Assembly: GCA_945827465.1 (NCBI GenBank)
Contig: CALZOH010000018.1
Location: 1 to 22,462, forward strand
DNA: 22,462 nucleotides
Reading direction: 5' to 3'
Source: an uncultured Prevotellaceae bacterium
GTDB taxonomy: Bacteria; Bacteroidota; Bacteroidia; Bacteroidales; Bacteroidaceae
In this document: positions 1 through 7,990 of the stretch, piece after piece
How positions within the stretch are numbered: position 1 is the first letter of the stretch
Layout: every line of letters starts with the position of its first letter
The notes under the pieces: model-generated
The model's database searches: none
What the model was told of the DNA's origin: nothing
Seen by the model: the letters and a program-made list of their open reading frames with translations, nothing else
Program-made: the position numbers and the translations under genes

Positions 1-214
1 TGAAACCACACAAGGCTTACTCTTCACTGGAGTGAGGTTAGTGTGATATCACATGGGCGTACTCTTCATTGGAGAGAGGTTAGTGTGAAACCACATGAGG
101 CTTACTCTTCACAGGAGTGAGGTTAGTGTGATATCACACAAGCTTTACTCTTCATTGGAGTGAACCTTTGCTATGACCACACGAGGCTTTCTCGCCACTC
201 GAGAGAGACGTACC
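1..214. repeat. About 43-bp tandem repeat array with alternating unit types
   Basis: Four clear units occupy 1-43, 44-85, 86-128 and 129-171, with a decayed fifth at about 172-214. Units 1 and 3 begin TGAAACCACA and units 2 and 4 begin TGATATCACA, so the array is really a dimer of about 85 bp repeated. Each unit carries an imperfect hairpin around CACTGGAGTG. The unit junctions form palindromes, the best being GTGTGATATCACAC at 126-139. There is no open frame through it. The array starts outside the window, so its full length is unknown. Confidence 0.85.
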
Positions 215-299
215 ACGGGTCTACGGGCATATTCCTTTCCGTTTCCTAATGTTTACGAACCTCGGACGGAAGGATAAGGGATATCAGAAGTATTTTTTG

Positions 300-307
300 T
301 ACTTTTG
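300..307 (+). promoter_or_regulatory. -7 box upstream of the GH43 remnant
   Basis: TACTTTTG matches the Bacteroidota -7 consensus TAnnTTTG. I see no good -33 TTTG at the usual distance. The leader to the ATG would be about 75 nt and contains a small hairpin (TTACCA/TGGTAA, 334-350). Confidence 0.45.
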
Positions 308-389
308 CCGCAAGATAACTCAAACTGATGATATTACCAACACATGGTAACATTCATTACTCTTTTTACTCTTTAAACCCTAACATGGT

Positions 390-893
390 ATGCACAGACT
401 ACTTTTTACTTTTTGCGTATGGGCTGCATGTCTGCCCTTGGTGATGGCTCAAGGCTATCAGAACCCTATTTTACCCGGTTATCACCCCGACCCGAGCGTG
501 TGTCGCGTGGGCGATGACTACTACATCGTAAATTCTTCCTTCCAGTACTTTCCGGGCGTGCCCATTTATCACAGTCGCGACCTGGTGAATTGGGAACAGA
601 TTGGCAACGTGCTCGACCGCGAAAGTCAGTTGCCCCTGAACGGTGCCACCTCGTGGCTGGGCATCTATGCACCTACGCTCAGATACAACAACGGAAAGTG
701 CCGGCTGCGCATCCAGGCCGACCAAAACAAGTATCACTTCCTCTGCCAGGTAGGCGAGGAATGGAAAGAAGTTAGTTCGATTGATTGTGCCTTAATGAGC
801 ACCGAAGTAGTGGGAGGCTTCACAGGCGTCATCCTCGGACTCTATGCCGAAGGCGAAGGCACAGCCCGGTTCACTTCGTTTGACGAACAGTAA
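390..893 (+). pseudogene. GH43 glycosidase remnant with internal in-frame deletion
   Basis: The 167-residue frame begins with a signal peptide (cleavage after about residue 20) and the start of a GH43 beta-propeller. The motif HPDPSV supplies the family's catalytic base, Asp34, followed by the usual DDYYIVNSSF and APTLRYNNGK stretches. From about residue 107 the sequence jumps to the end of the C-terminal beta-sandwich typical of GH43 xylosidases/arabinofuranosidases (ADQNKYHF, GGFTGVILGLYA). Family members of this architecture are normally about 500-550 residues, so roughly 350 residues are missing, including the pKa-tuning Asp and the general acid Glu. The frame is preserved through the junction (near 697-705). 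It cannot be an active glycosidase. ATG 390 is chosen because it starts the signal peptide. The stop is immediately followed by the stop of queH on the other strand. Confidence 0.8.
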
Positions 894-1499
894 TCACGTA
901 TCCTTCTGCAGGCGCTCGGCGCTGAACTCGCATCCGCAATATTGCTGGTTGTAGAAACCATTGAGACGGAGCAACTCATTGCGCCGCTCCTGCAACCCGC
1001 CCTTGCGCCAGTTCTGCGGCCAGAAAGTAACCGAGGGGAAAGCCTCGACAGCCTCGCATCCGGCCGCATTGATTTGCTCCAGATTCTTCCAGCGCGACGA
1101 GGCCAGCGTGGTCGTCAGCAAGTCGAAACCGTGAGCAGCAGCATAAGCAGCGGCACGCGTAAGCCGATAGCGGAAACAGCGACTGCAACGACTGCCACGC
1201 TCGGGCTCTCCCTCCAAACCGCGCATGGTCTGGCGCCAATGGGCATAATCGTATTCATCCTCCACAAAAGGCACCTCCTGACTCGCCAAGAACCGCTCTA
1301 TCTCGCGACGGCGAATCAGATACTCTTCGTCCGGATAGATGTTGGAATTGCTGAAAAATACGGTGGGGCGCACTCCATGGCGCAACAGACACTCCACAAT
1401 GGCCGCCGAACACGGAGCACAACAACTGTGGAGCAACACCCGACGCCGACCCACCTCCGTACCATCGGGAAGAAGCAGAAAAGAACGCTTTGACTTCAT
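894..1499 (-). CDS. queH: Epoxyqueuosine reductase QueH
   Basis: QueH (DUF208 family) reduces epoxyqueuosine to queuosine in the wobble position of tRNAs with GUN anticodons. It is a cytoplasmic iron-sulfur enzyme unrelated to the cobalamin-dependent QueG. Numbered from the upstream TTG at 1535, the protein shows the paired cysteines of HSCCAPCS (C38, C39), the FSNSNIYPDEEY stretch, CSRC (C117, C120), TTLASSRWKN and the C-terminal NGFYNQQYCGCEF, all typical of the family. The frame could start at that TTG, but it lies inside the terminator hairpin of the upstream gene. ATG 1499 (MKSKRSF, 201 residues) fits the family length and is preferred. It is convergent with and directly abuts the GH43 remnant. 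Confidence 0.93.
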   Translation of the reverse strand: MKSKRSFLLLPDGTEVGRRRVLLHSCCAPCSAAIVECLLRHGVRPTVFFSNSNIYPDEEYLIRRREIERFLASQEVPFVEDEYDYAHWRQTMRGLEGEPERGSRCSRCFRYRLTRAAAYAAAHGFDLLTTTLASSRWKNLEQINAAGCEAVEAFPSVTFWPQNWRKGGLQERRNELLRLNGFYNQQYCGCEFSAERLQKDT

Positions 1500-1526
1500 C
1501 TCACCAAATACTTGATAAAAAGAGAA

Positions 1527-1562
1527 TGAGACCAACCGGGCCGAAAAGCCTTGTTGGTCTCA
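1527..1562 (-). terminator. Rho-independent terminator of the outer-membrane barrel gene
   Basis: TGAGACCAAC (1527-1536) pairs with GTTGGTCTCA (1553-1562) in a perfect 10-bp stem, with an inner GGC/GCC. Reading on the minus strand it is followed by TTCTCTTTTT. It lies 32 bp past the barrel gene's stop and separates it from queH. Confidence 0.75.
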
Positions 1563-1594
1563 CTCCAACAGATACTAATAAAAGGGCGAAGAAC

Positions 1595-2071
1595 TTAGAA
1601 GTAGAAGCCCAGACCAATCTTGAAGCCCACGGCACTCTTGTCGCTGAAGTCGTCGAGACTCATCTTATAATATACCGAAGGTTCAATCGATACAAAATGA
1701 TTCAGGTAGAAACAATATCCCAGTTCAATGGGTATCATCACATCGTTGCGGCTCTTGGTGTAGTGAACAAACTCACCACCGGCGCCAACAAAGATACCAT
1801 TCTCCATAAAGTAATAACGTCCCATCAAGGCCGTAGAAAAATCGTCGACAGCATCGGTATGATTGTAACCCAAATCAGCACGCAGCATAAACTGGTCGGC
1901 CAAAAAGGTACCAATAGACAGATTGGCTCCGAAGCGGAACTTCTCCGTGGTGCTGTAAGATAAACCGAGATTGGAGACTGAAGCTCCTACATAGCCTGTT
2001 CCGGCCTCAAACTGTGCCTTGGCACCAACACTGAATACCAAAAGCAACATGGTAATAATCCATTTCTTCAT
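1595..2071 (-). CDS. Small outer-membrane beta-barrel protein (OmpX-like size)
   Basis: This 158-residue protein starts MKKWIITMLLLVFSVGAKAQ, a standard signal peptide ending AKA|Q. The rest alternates polar and aromatic residues in strands such as FRFGANLSIGTFL, FMLRADLGYNH, GIFVGAGGEF and FVSIEPSVYYK. It ends FKIGLGFYF with the terminal aromatic residue typical of barrels assembled by the BAM machinery. The size suggests eight strands, as in OmpX/OmpW-like barrels. No specific family or substrate can be named. The open frame continues upstream to 2896, but that part is antisense to the GHL10 gene. The signal peptide and the -7 box at 2112-2119 fix the start at 2071. A terminator follows the gene. 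Confidence 0.85.
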   Translation of the reverse strand: MKKWIITMLLLVFSVGAKAQFEAGTGYVGASVSNLGLSYSTTEKFRFGANLSIGTFLADQFMLRADLGYNHTDAVDDFSTALMGRYYFMENGIFVGAGGEFVHYTKSRNDVMIPIELGYCFYLNHFVSIEPSVYYKMSLDDFSDKSAVGFKIGLGFYF

Positions 2072-2111
2072 ATTATGCGGGTTGTTAGTTAAGATACTTG
2101 ATTGACGAATG

Positions 2112-2119
2112 CAAAAGTA
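2112..2119 (-). promoter_or_regulatory. -7 box of the outer-membrane barrel gene
   Basis: On the minus strand this reads TACTTTTG, a full TAnnTTTG match, about 40 bp before the ATG at 2071. It is divergent from, and 31 bp away from, the identical box at 2151-2158. Confidence 0.65.
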
Positions 2120-2150
2120 AGAAAAACTTTTCACTTCGATAGAAAAAACG

Positions 2151-2158
2151 TACTTTTG
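2151..2158 (+). promoter_or_regulatory. -7 box of the GHL10 glycosidase gene
   Basis: TACTTTTG matches TAnnTTTG, with the ATG only 18 bp downstream, so the leader would be about 10-14 nt. The region upstream is A/T-rich without a clear -33 TTTG. Confidence 0.6.
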
Positions 2159-2176
2159 TAGAGCAATTGGCTCGGC

Positions 2177-3892
2177 ATGAAAAGATCTTTTATTCCATCT
2201 ATATATATTCTCACATTCCTCCTGTCGCTCAGTCTGCAGGCACAGACCATTCCACCCAAACGAGAGGTGCGCGCCGTATGGCTCACCACCATCGGAGGCC
2301 TCGACTGGCCCAAACAAAAAGCCAACTCGGCCCAAGGCATTGAGCGACAGAAAAAGGAACTCACCCAAATACTCGACCAATTGGCAGCAGCCAACTTCAA
2401 CACCGTCTTTCTGCAAACGCGCATACGTTCCACCGTGATTTATCCCTCGCGACTGGAACCCTGGGACGACTGCTTGACCGGACACCTTGACCGACACCCT
2501 GGCTATGACCCCCTGCAGTTTGCCATTGATGAATGCCACAAACGCCACCTGGAACTCCATGCCTGGGTAGTGGCATTCCCCGGTCACAACTTTCCCAAAG
2601 CAAAAGCACTGGGACGAAAAGCCATGCAACAACGCCTGCCCAAACTCTGCATCAAGACTCAAGACAATTGGATGCTTAACCCGGGCGAACCGGCCACGGC
2701 TGACTATCTGGCCTCCATCTGTGAAGAGATAGCAAGCAACTACGACGTCGACGGCATTCACCTCGACTACATTCGTTACCCCGAAAAAGAAGTCAGGTTC
2801 AACGACGCAGCCACCTTTCGGAAGTACGGAAAGGGACAGCAACAATCCGCCTGGCGCAGAGCCAACGTAGACCACTGCGTAGAAACCATTCACCAAAAAG
2901 TAAAAAGCCTGAAACCCTGGATACGCATGAGCTGCTCACCCGTGGGAAAGTATGACGACCTGAGCCGCTACAGTTCGCGCGGATGGAATGCCTTACATAC
3001 AGTGCACCAAGACGCACAAGGATGGCTGGCACGGGGCTGGATGGACATGCTGGTGCCGATGATGTACTTTCAAGGCGACCATTTCTATCCCTTTGTGTGC
3101 GACTGGGTGGAACATGCCTCGGGACGCATCGTCGTGCCCGGACTCGGCGTTTACTTCCTGGCCGACGAAAAGCGGAAGTGGCCCTTTGAAGTGATTGAAC
3201 GCGAAAGCAACCTGTCCCGCGCCCTGGGCAGTCAGGGACAAGCCTACTTTCGCAGTCGTTTCGTCACCGAAAACACACAAGGTCTTTACGACTACCTCAA
3301 AAAGAAGTTCTACCCCTACCCTGCCTTTACGCCAGCACTTAGTTGGGAGTCAGAACCTCCCCAGACACCACTCAACGCCTCCATCAAACACACCGACACC
3401 ACCGACAGCCTGTGCTGGCAACCCGTGGCAGGCGACCACATCACCTACAACGTCTACCGAAGTTATACCTATCCGGTCAATACGGAAAGCATCGAAAACC
3501 TCCTGGAACGTGGACTCAGCAAGCCCTCCCTATCCATCGGCAAGGTAGTAGTCACCCCTTTCAGCCCCTACTACGCCATCACGGCCATGGACCGCTACGG
3601 CAATGAAAGCCGTCCCCTCGCCTTCACCTACCGAACAACCGAACCTGCAACTCCGGTAAGACAGACCATTTGCAGCGGACTCTTGGCCATCAGCAACGAC
3701 ACCTTACTGCTGCCCCGACGCAATCGCGAAGAACTGATTTACGTCACCGATGCCACCGAGCGACACCTACTCACTACGCCATACACCGAGAAGATGCCGC
3801 TCAGTCAATTCCCCAACGGTCTGTATATCCTACGCAGTCTTCAAGAAAAGGGCCGAGACCACTTCTTAGGCCGCATTCTTATCCGCCAATAA
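2177..3892 (+). CDS. Secreted GHL10-family glycoside hydrolase (PF02638)
   Basis: The 571-residue protein has a signal peptide (residues 1-23, ending QAQ) and then a GHL10 TIM-barrel domain from about residue 27 to 370. REVRAVWLTTIGGLDWP opens the domain, NFNTVFLQTR follows, and DGIHLDYIRYP (D192-P202) carries the conserved acidic pair of the family. A fibronectin-III-like module follows at about 395-500 (CWQPVAGDHITYNVYR ... YYAITAMDRYGNES). A C-terminal stretch of about 70 residues may be a further small beta domain. E. coli DigH (YddW), a divisome glycosidase cutting peptide-free peptidoglycan strands, belongs to this family, so a cell-wall role is plausible but not shown here. The protein is likely periplasmic or exported. 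It stands alone between a divergent promoter and a terminator. Confidence 0.88.
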   Translation: MKRSFIPSIYILTFLLSLSLQAQTIPPKREVRAVWLTTIGGLDWPKQKANSAQGIERQKKELTQILDQLAAANFNTVFLQTRIRSTVIYPSRLEPWDDCLTGHLDRHPGYDPLQFAIDECHKRHLELHAWVVAFPGHNFPKAKALGRKAMQQRLPKLCIKTQDNWMLNPGEPATADYLASICEEIASNYDVDGIHLDYIRYPEKEVRFNDAATFRKYGKGQQQSAWRRANVDHCVETIHQKVKSLKPWIRMSCSPVGKYDDLSRYSSRGWNALHTVHQDAQGWLARGWMDMLVPMMYFQGDHFYPFVCDWVEHASGRIVVPGLGVYFLADEKRKWPFEVIERESNLSRALGSQGQAYFRSRFVTENTQGLYDYLKKKFYPYPAFTPALSWESEPPQTPLNASIKHTDTTDSLCWQPVAGDHITYNVYRSYTYPVNTESIENLLERGLSKPSLSIGKVVVTPFSPYYAITAMDRYGNESRPLAFTYRTTEPATPVRQTICSGLLAISNDTLLLPRRNREELIYVTDATERHLLTTPYTEKMPLSQFPNGLYILRSLQEKGRDHFLGRILIRQ

Positions 3893-3921
3893 GCCGTTTG
3901 AGGGGTTAAATCTGGACTTGG

Positions 3922-3953
3922 GGAGGGAAAAACTGCATATTTCCTCCTTTTTT
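3922..3953 (+). terminator. Terminator after the GHL10 gene
   Basis: GGAGG(g)AAA at 3922-3930 pairs with TTTCCTCC at 3940-3947, with one bulged G. Six T residues follow at 3948-3953. It lies 30 bp past the stop. Confidence 0.65.
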
Positions 3954-3977
3954 GTGCAGTAGATAAGATGAAGTTAT

Positions 3978-3985
3978 TAACTTTG
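3978..3985 (+). promoter_or_regulatory. -7 box of the acyl-CoA synthetase gene
   Basis: TAACTTTG matches TAnnTTTG, 28 bp before the ATG. A TTTG at 3951-3954 could serve as -33, but the spacing of 23 bp is slightly long and it overlaps the T-tract of the preceding terminator. Confidence 0.6.
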
Positions 3986-4013
3986 TCAACCGTTAAACTC
4001 AATAACAACATAT

Positions 4014-5660
4014 ATGGATAAAAGTTTCATCAAACAACTGTCGGAATCCATTCGTAACAATTGGGATCTGCCTGCCTTTTCAAATTATCTGGGTGAAACC
4101 TACACATACAGCGATTTTGCCGAAAGAATAGTCAAGATACGCCTCCTGCTGGAAGCTGCCGAAGTGAAACCGGGTGACAAAGTTGCCCTGATAGGCCGTA
4201 ATTCGGCCGGATGGGCCATGAACTTCTTTAGCATCCTGAGCTATGGATGCGTAGCCGTCCCCATCCTGCACGACTTCAAACCTACGAGCATTCATCACAT
4301 CATCAACCATTCGGGAGCCAAAGCCCTCATTGTAGCCAATAGTGTATGGGAGAATCTTGACATCTCGCAACTGGAAGAACTGAATCTCATCCTGCGAGTA
4401 GACGACATCGAAGTACTCTATGCACGCCGCAGCAAACTCCGAATACCCGACCTGGGCGAGAGACTGTTTCAGAAAGCCTTTCCCTACGTCCTGCGTTTTG
4501 AAGACGTACGCTTCCATCGCGATAGTCCCGAAGAGTTGGCCCTCATCAGTTACACCTCAGGTACCAGCGGATTCTCCAAAGGCGTAATGCTTCCCTATCG
4601 CGCCATCTGGAGCAATATGAAGTTCGGCATGGACCATCTCAAGGTGCTCAAACCCGGTGCCGACGTTGTGTCAATTCTGCCCATGGCCCACATGTACGGC
4701 CTGGCCTTTGAGGTCTACACAGAAGTCTGTTTAGGTTGTCACGTACATTTCCTGACGCGCAATCCCAGTCCGCGCATCATAGCCGAAACATTCCAAACCT
4801 ATTCGCCCGTACTCATCATAGCAGTGCCTTTGGTACTCGAAAAAATCGTCAAGAAAAAAGTCTTCCCACTGCTCGAGTCAAATCGTTTCAAACTGCTCTC
4901 ACGCATCCCATTGGTTCGTGAAAAATTGCTCGGCATCATCAATAAGAAACTGCAACGCGCATTGGGTAACAACTTCTACGAAATCATTGTGGGCGGAGCT
5001 GCTTTCAATCCCGAAGTAGAGAGCTTCCTGAAGAAAATCAAATTCCCCTTCACCGTAGGCTATGGCATGACCGAATGTGCTCCGCTCATCACCTATTCCG
5101 ACTGGAAGACGTTCCGCGAAGGCTCTGTTGGTCGCGTCATCGACCGCATGGAAATCCGCATCGATTCATCCGATCCCGAACACGTAGTAGGCGAAGTGCA
5201 GACTCGCGGCGACAACGTCATGCTGGGCTACTACCACAACGAAGAGGCAACTCGCAACGCATTCACAGCCGACGGTTGGCTACGTACCGGTGACTTGGGT
5301 ACTATTGACGCAGAAGGCAACCTCTTCATACGCGGTCGCAGCAAAAACATGCTACTCGGTCCCAGCGGACAAAATATCTATCCCGAAGAGATTGAAGGAG
5401 CACTCAATGCCCGTCCGTTTATCTCCGAATCGTTGATAGTTTCGCGCGACGACAAATTGGTTGCACTCATTCATCCCGACCTGGAACGCATGGACAGCGA
5501 AGGTGTCACTGCCGATAATATTTCAGGAATTCTGAAAAAAGCCATTGACGAAGTTAATTTGGAAATGCCCGCATATAGCAAGATAAGTTCTTTCCAAATC
5601 TACCAAGATGAGTTTGAGAAAACGCCCAAACGAAGCATCAAGCGTTATCTTTATCAATAA
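4014..5660 (+). CDS. AMP-binding long-chain acyl-CoA synthetase-like protein
   Basis: A member of the adenylate-forming (ANL) superfamily, which activates a carboxylic acid with ATP to an acyl-AMP and transfers it to CoA. Visible core motifs are the phosphate loop YTSGTSGFSKG at residues 180-190, GYGMTE (349-354), the ribose-binding Asp of RTGDLG (D427), the hinge region RGRSKNMLLGPSGQNIYPEEIE, and a C-terminal catalytic-lysine region TPKRSIKR (K543 likely). The length of 548 residues fits bacterial FadD-like ligases. The hydrophobic stretch near residues 55-80 fits the N-terminal fold rather than a true membrane anchor. The acyl substrate cannot be read from sequence; a long-chain fatty acid is the usual annotation. 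It has its own promoter and ends at a strong hairpin shared with the convergent symporter gene. Confidence 0.9.
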   Translation: MDKSFIKQLSESIRNNWDLPAFSNYLGETYTYSDFAERIVKIRLLLEAAEVKPGDKVALIGRNSAGWAMNFFSILSYGCVAVPILHDFKPTSIHHIINHSGAKALIVANSVWENLDISQLEELNLILRVDDIEVLYARRSKLRIPDLGERLFQKAFPYVLRFEDVRFHRDSPEELALISYTSGTSGFSKGVMLPYRAIWSNMKFGMDHLKVLKPGADVVSILPMAHMYGLAFEVYTEVCLGCHVHFLTRNPSPRIIAETFQTYSPVLIIAVPLVLEKIVKKKVFPLLESNRFKLLSRIPLVREKLLGIINKKLQRALGNNFYEIIVGGAAFNPEVESFLKKIKFPFTVGYGMTECAPLITYSDWKTFREGSVGRVIDRMEIRIDSSDPEHVVGEVQTRGDNVMLGYYHNEEATRNAFTADGWLRTGDLGTIDAEGNLFIRGRSKNMLLGPSGQNIYPEEIEGALNARPFISESLIVSRDDKLVALIHPDLERMDSEGVTADNISGILKKAIDEVNLEMPAYSKISSFQIYQDEFEKTPKRSIKRYLYQ

Positions 5661-5666
5661 TCACCT

Positions 5667-5707
5667 CCCAATCAGTCATTCCAAGAACCATTCAATGACT
5701 GATTGGG
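5667..5707. terminator. Bidirectional terminator hairpin between convergent genes
   Basis: CCCAATCAGTCATT (5667-5680) and AATGACTGATTGGG (5694-5707) form a perfect 14-bp stem with a 13-nt loop. It lies 7 bp past the ligase stop and 8 bp from the symporter stop. The T-run on the plus side (ATATTTATTCCTTTT) is modest. Confidence 0.75.
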
Positions 5708-5714
5708 GAAATAT

Positions 5715-6710
5715 TTATTCCTTTTGAAAAGACGGTCCTTTATGATGCTCCTTCCAAGCATCGTAATGCAAATAAATACCTGCCAAAAGCGTACCCGAAA
5801 TAGAATGCCAGGCACAAGAAATGGCGCAAGGCAACACGGCCAAAGGCTGCGACACGAAGAAGACAAAAGCCAAATTTGTAGCCAGACCGGCATTTTGCAT
5901 GCCCACCTCTATGCTGATGGTGCGCTTTTTCGCTGTATTGAACTTTGCAGCCCGTCCGGCTAACCAACCCAGTACGTAACCCAGCGTATTGTGACATAAT
6001 ACAACACTGAAAGTCCAAAGGAAAAGCAACAAACCCCGTTCTACCAATTCATCACGCACAGCACTTATGACACCGCCCACAATGCATGCCAAACAGATCA
6101 CACTCAAACCAGGCATTAACGCACGCATCGTAGGAAAGAAGGAACGCTTGCTGTAAAGATAATTCAAGAAACAGCCTAACGACACCGGCAGAATAGTTAC
6201 AATCAGAATATTGAGAAACATACCAACCGTATCGATCTCAACAATTTGCCCGGCGGTCAACTGCATCAGCAATGGAGTCATCACCGGAGCCAAAATGGTG
6301 GAAGCACAAGTCATTCCCACCGAAAAAGCCACATCACCATGACACAAAAAAGACATGATGTTGCTCGATACTCCTCCGGGACAGCATCCGACTAAAAGGA
6401 TACCTATAGCCAATGCCGGCTCCAAATGGAATACTTTCACTAACAAATAAGCCACGCAGGGCATGATGATAAATTGAGCACAAGCACCGATGAAAATATC
6501 CAACGGTCGGCGAGCTAAAATCTTAAAATCGTCAGTAGTCAGTGTCAAGCCCATCGTAAGCATAATCAGGCCTAAAATGGCTGTCTGAGTATGACCACTG
6601 ACCCAATGGAACAGATTCGGAAGAAAAAATGTCAAGATAGCAATGCCTATGATAAAGGCAGAAGTATAATTAGCCAACCATTTACTGGCAGCAAGCAACG
6701 ATTTCAGCAT
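5715..6710 (-). CDS. Bile acid:sodium symporter (BASS/SBF) family transporter
   Basis: The 331-residue integral membrane protein has about nine or ten hydrophobic helices. Two signatures of the BASS fold are present: GCCPGGVSSN at residues 109-117 in the first crossover helix, and EVGMQNAGLA at 268-277 in the second. In structurally known members these two helices cross and hold the two sodium ions and the substrate. Bacterial relatives carry bile acids, pantoate (PanS) or other organic anions. The substrate here cannot be decided from sequence. The ATG at 6710 gives a short cytoplasmic N-terminus before the first helix. Its own -7 box lies at 6741-6748. The gene downstream on the other strand is unrelated. 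Confidence 0.88.
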   Translation of the reverse strand: MLKSLLAASKWLANYTSAFIIGIAILTFFLPNLFHWVSGHTQTAILGLIMLTMGLTLTTDDFKILARRPLDIFIGACAQFIIMPCVAYLLVKVFHLEPALAIGILLVGCCPGGVSSNIMSFLCHGDVAFSVGMTCASTILAPVMTPLLMQLTAGQIVEIDTVGMFLNILIVTILPVSLGCFLNYLYSKRSFFPTMRALMPGLSVICLACIVGGVISAVRDELVERGLLLFLWTFSVVLCHNTLGYVLGWLAGRAAKFNTAKKRTISIEVGMQNAGLATNLAFVFFVSQPLAVLPCAISCAWHSISGTLLAGIYLHYDAWKEHHKGPSFQKE

Positions 6711-6740
6711 GACGAGATTTGTTGAATTTCAAAACAGGTG

Positions 6741-6748
6741 CAAAATTA
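6741..6748 (-). promoter_or_regulatory. -7 box of the BASS transporter gene
   Basis: On the minus strand this reads TAATTTTG, matching TAnnTTTG, about 30 bp before the ATG at 6710. It suggests independent transcription from the upstream ATP-grasp gene, although no terminator is visible between them. Confidence 0.55.
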
Positions 6749-6801
6749 CAAAAAACACAGCGGCCGAAGTCACTCAACAGACCGAAAGGTAGCATATTCA
6801 T

Positions 6802-7986
6802 TCACCCCAAATCCTCTGCAGGAGTCACTGCCAACCAAGCCGAATAACGCGTATCGCCCAAACAAGGTACAAGCGGCAAGGCCCCTTTCATCAGCCGCCC
6901 TTCTTCATCGAACAGTGGAGACGGCAAATGATTCATGTACTTACGCATAGCATCTGCTGTATGTTCATAACGCATCTGGAAAACAGCAGTAACGTCAGAT
7001 GCCAACAAACGCGGTAAATGAAGAGCCAACCAACCCATTGTCATGCGTAAATTAATTTCCACACAGGGATGGAGACGTATCTCACCACCCTCACGACACA
7101 ACATCATATCAACGCCCAAAGGACCTACATAACGATTAGCTAAAGTTTCAGACAATATCCTTTCCAATTGAGCAATAAGCGCATCAAAATAAGCCTCAGG
7201 ATACCTTTCACCAAATAAATCATGCCTCAGCAACATCTGAGTCGCCACCTTATTACCGATATAAGTACAACGCGACGTAGTCTGAAAAAACGAAATACCT
7301 TCAAAGCAAACCCGGCCATCGGGCAAAGCACGAAATTCGGCGGCAAAATCCTCCAGTTTATTCAACAAAGGTTCTACCATTATACAACCTTGTTCTTCAA
7401 GAACGTGCCGGCACCATCCAGAAAGCGGCGGTTCATAACGTCCATAGCAAAAACGCAGTCCTCTACCACTACCCGACCAAGGAGCCTTCACCAAAGATTG
7501 GGGCAACGACTCCAGCAAATCCCGAAGTTCCTGCTCATCAGTAATGGCAAAACTATCTCCGCAAAGCTTATATTCGCCACATGCCTGCTTCAAATGTCTA
7601 AGCACTTGGGCTGCGATTTGACGCGATGATAAGCGACGCACATCCTCAACCATTTTCCACGTAAAAACCGACTCCATTCCTACCTTGCGCAACCGCTCCC
7701 ATAACAAGGCATCAATACCCCATGGAACCCACTCGACATTTGACGGGCACTCCTGGATACTACAAAACTGCACACCAGGACACTTCTCTCGATAAAAACC
7801 TTGACAAACATCATGGAAATCCTGACTGTTTTGCAACGTAACCACCCAATCACCGGGAGAAGCCACCCATGCTGCCAATGGCATCAAACATCCCTCCATT
7901 TCAAGGACTTGACGAGGCGGAAGATAAAAGCGACTATGATTTGCCATACACAAATCGTGAGAATAATTAAAAAAATACGCTTTCAT
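6802..7986 (-). CDS. ATP-grasp-like protein of unknown function
   Basis: The 394-residue soluble protein has an ATP-grasp layout. Residues 1-120 would be the pre-ATP-grasp part (MKAYFFNYSHDLCMANHSRF, then PPRQVLEME). A nucleotide-binding lysine and glycine loop follow (K168, SGSGRG at 171-176), then a hinge acidic residue in VEPLLNK (E205) and metal-ligand candidates D293 (GPLGVDMM), E310 and N312 (HPCVEINLR). ATP-grasp enzymes join a carboxylate to an amine or thiol through an acyl-phosphate. Neither substrate is recognisable here. Many Bacteroidota genomes carry proteins with this N-terminus annotated only as hypothetical, as far as I recall. The start at 7986 is chosen because it follows a -7 box by 4 bp and because the upstream in-frame extension to 8148 crosses the divergent gene's promoter and 5' end. 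Confidence 0.75.
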   Translation of the reverse strand: MKAYFFNYSHDLCMANHSRFYLPPRQVLEMEGCLMPLAAWVASPGDWVVTLQNSQDFHDVCQGFYREKCPGVQFCSIQECPSNVEWVPWGIDALLWERLRKVGMESVFTWKMVEDVRRLSSRQIAAQVLRHLKQACGEYKLCGDSFAITDEQELRDLLESLPQSLVKAPWSGSGRGLRFCYGRYEPPLSGWCRHVLEEQGCIMVEPLLNKLEDFAAEFRALPDGRVCFEGISFFQTTSRCTYIGNKVATQMLLRHDLFGERYPEAYFDALIAQLERILSETLANRYVGPLGVDMMLCREGGEIRLHPCVEINLRMTMGWLALHLPRLLASDVTAVFQMRYEHTADAMRKYMNHLPSPLFDEEGRLMKGALPLVPCLGDTRYSAWLAVTPAEDLG

Positions 7987-7990
7987 AGTG

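Noticed and set aside
42..53. TGTGATATCACA as a CRP/cAMP receptor site
   Set aside because: The half sites TGTGA and TCACA are present, but their spacing is 2 bp instead of 6. The motif repeats as part of the tandem array and does not sit at a promoter.
1..214. CRISPR array
   Set aside because: The whole 43-bp unit is conserved, with no unique spacers between short constant repeats, and no cas genes lie nearby.
1490..1963. 157-residue plus-strand reading frame as a gene
   Set aside because: It lies opposite the outer-membrane barrel gene, which has a signal peptide, promoter and terminator. The plus-strand product has no recognisable features.
2072..2896. N-terminal extension of the minus-strand barrel frame
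   Set aside because: This part is antisense to the GHL10 gene, and a signal peptide and -7 box fix the start at 2071.
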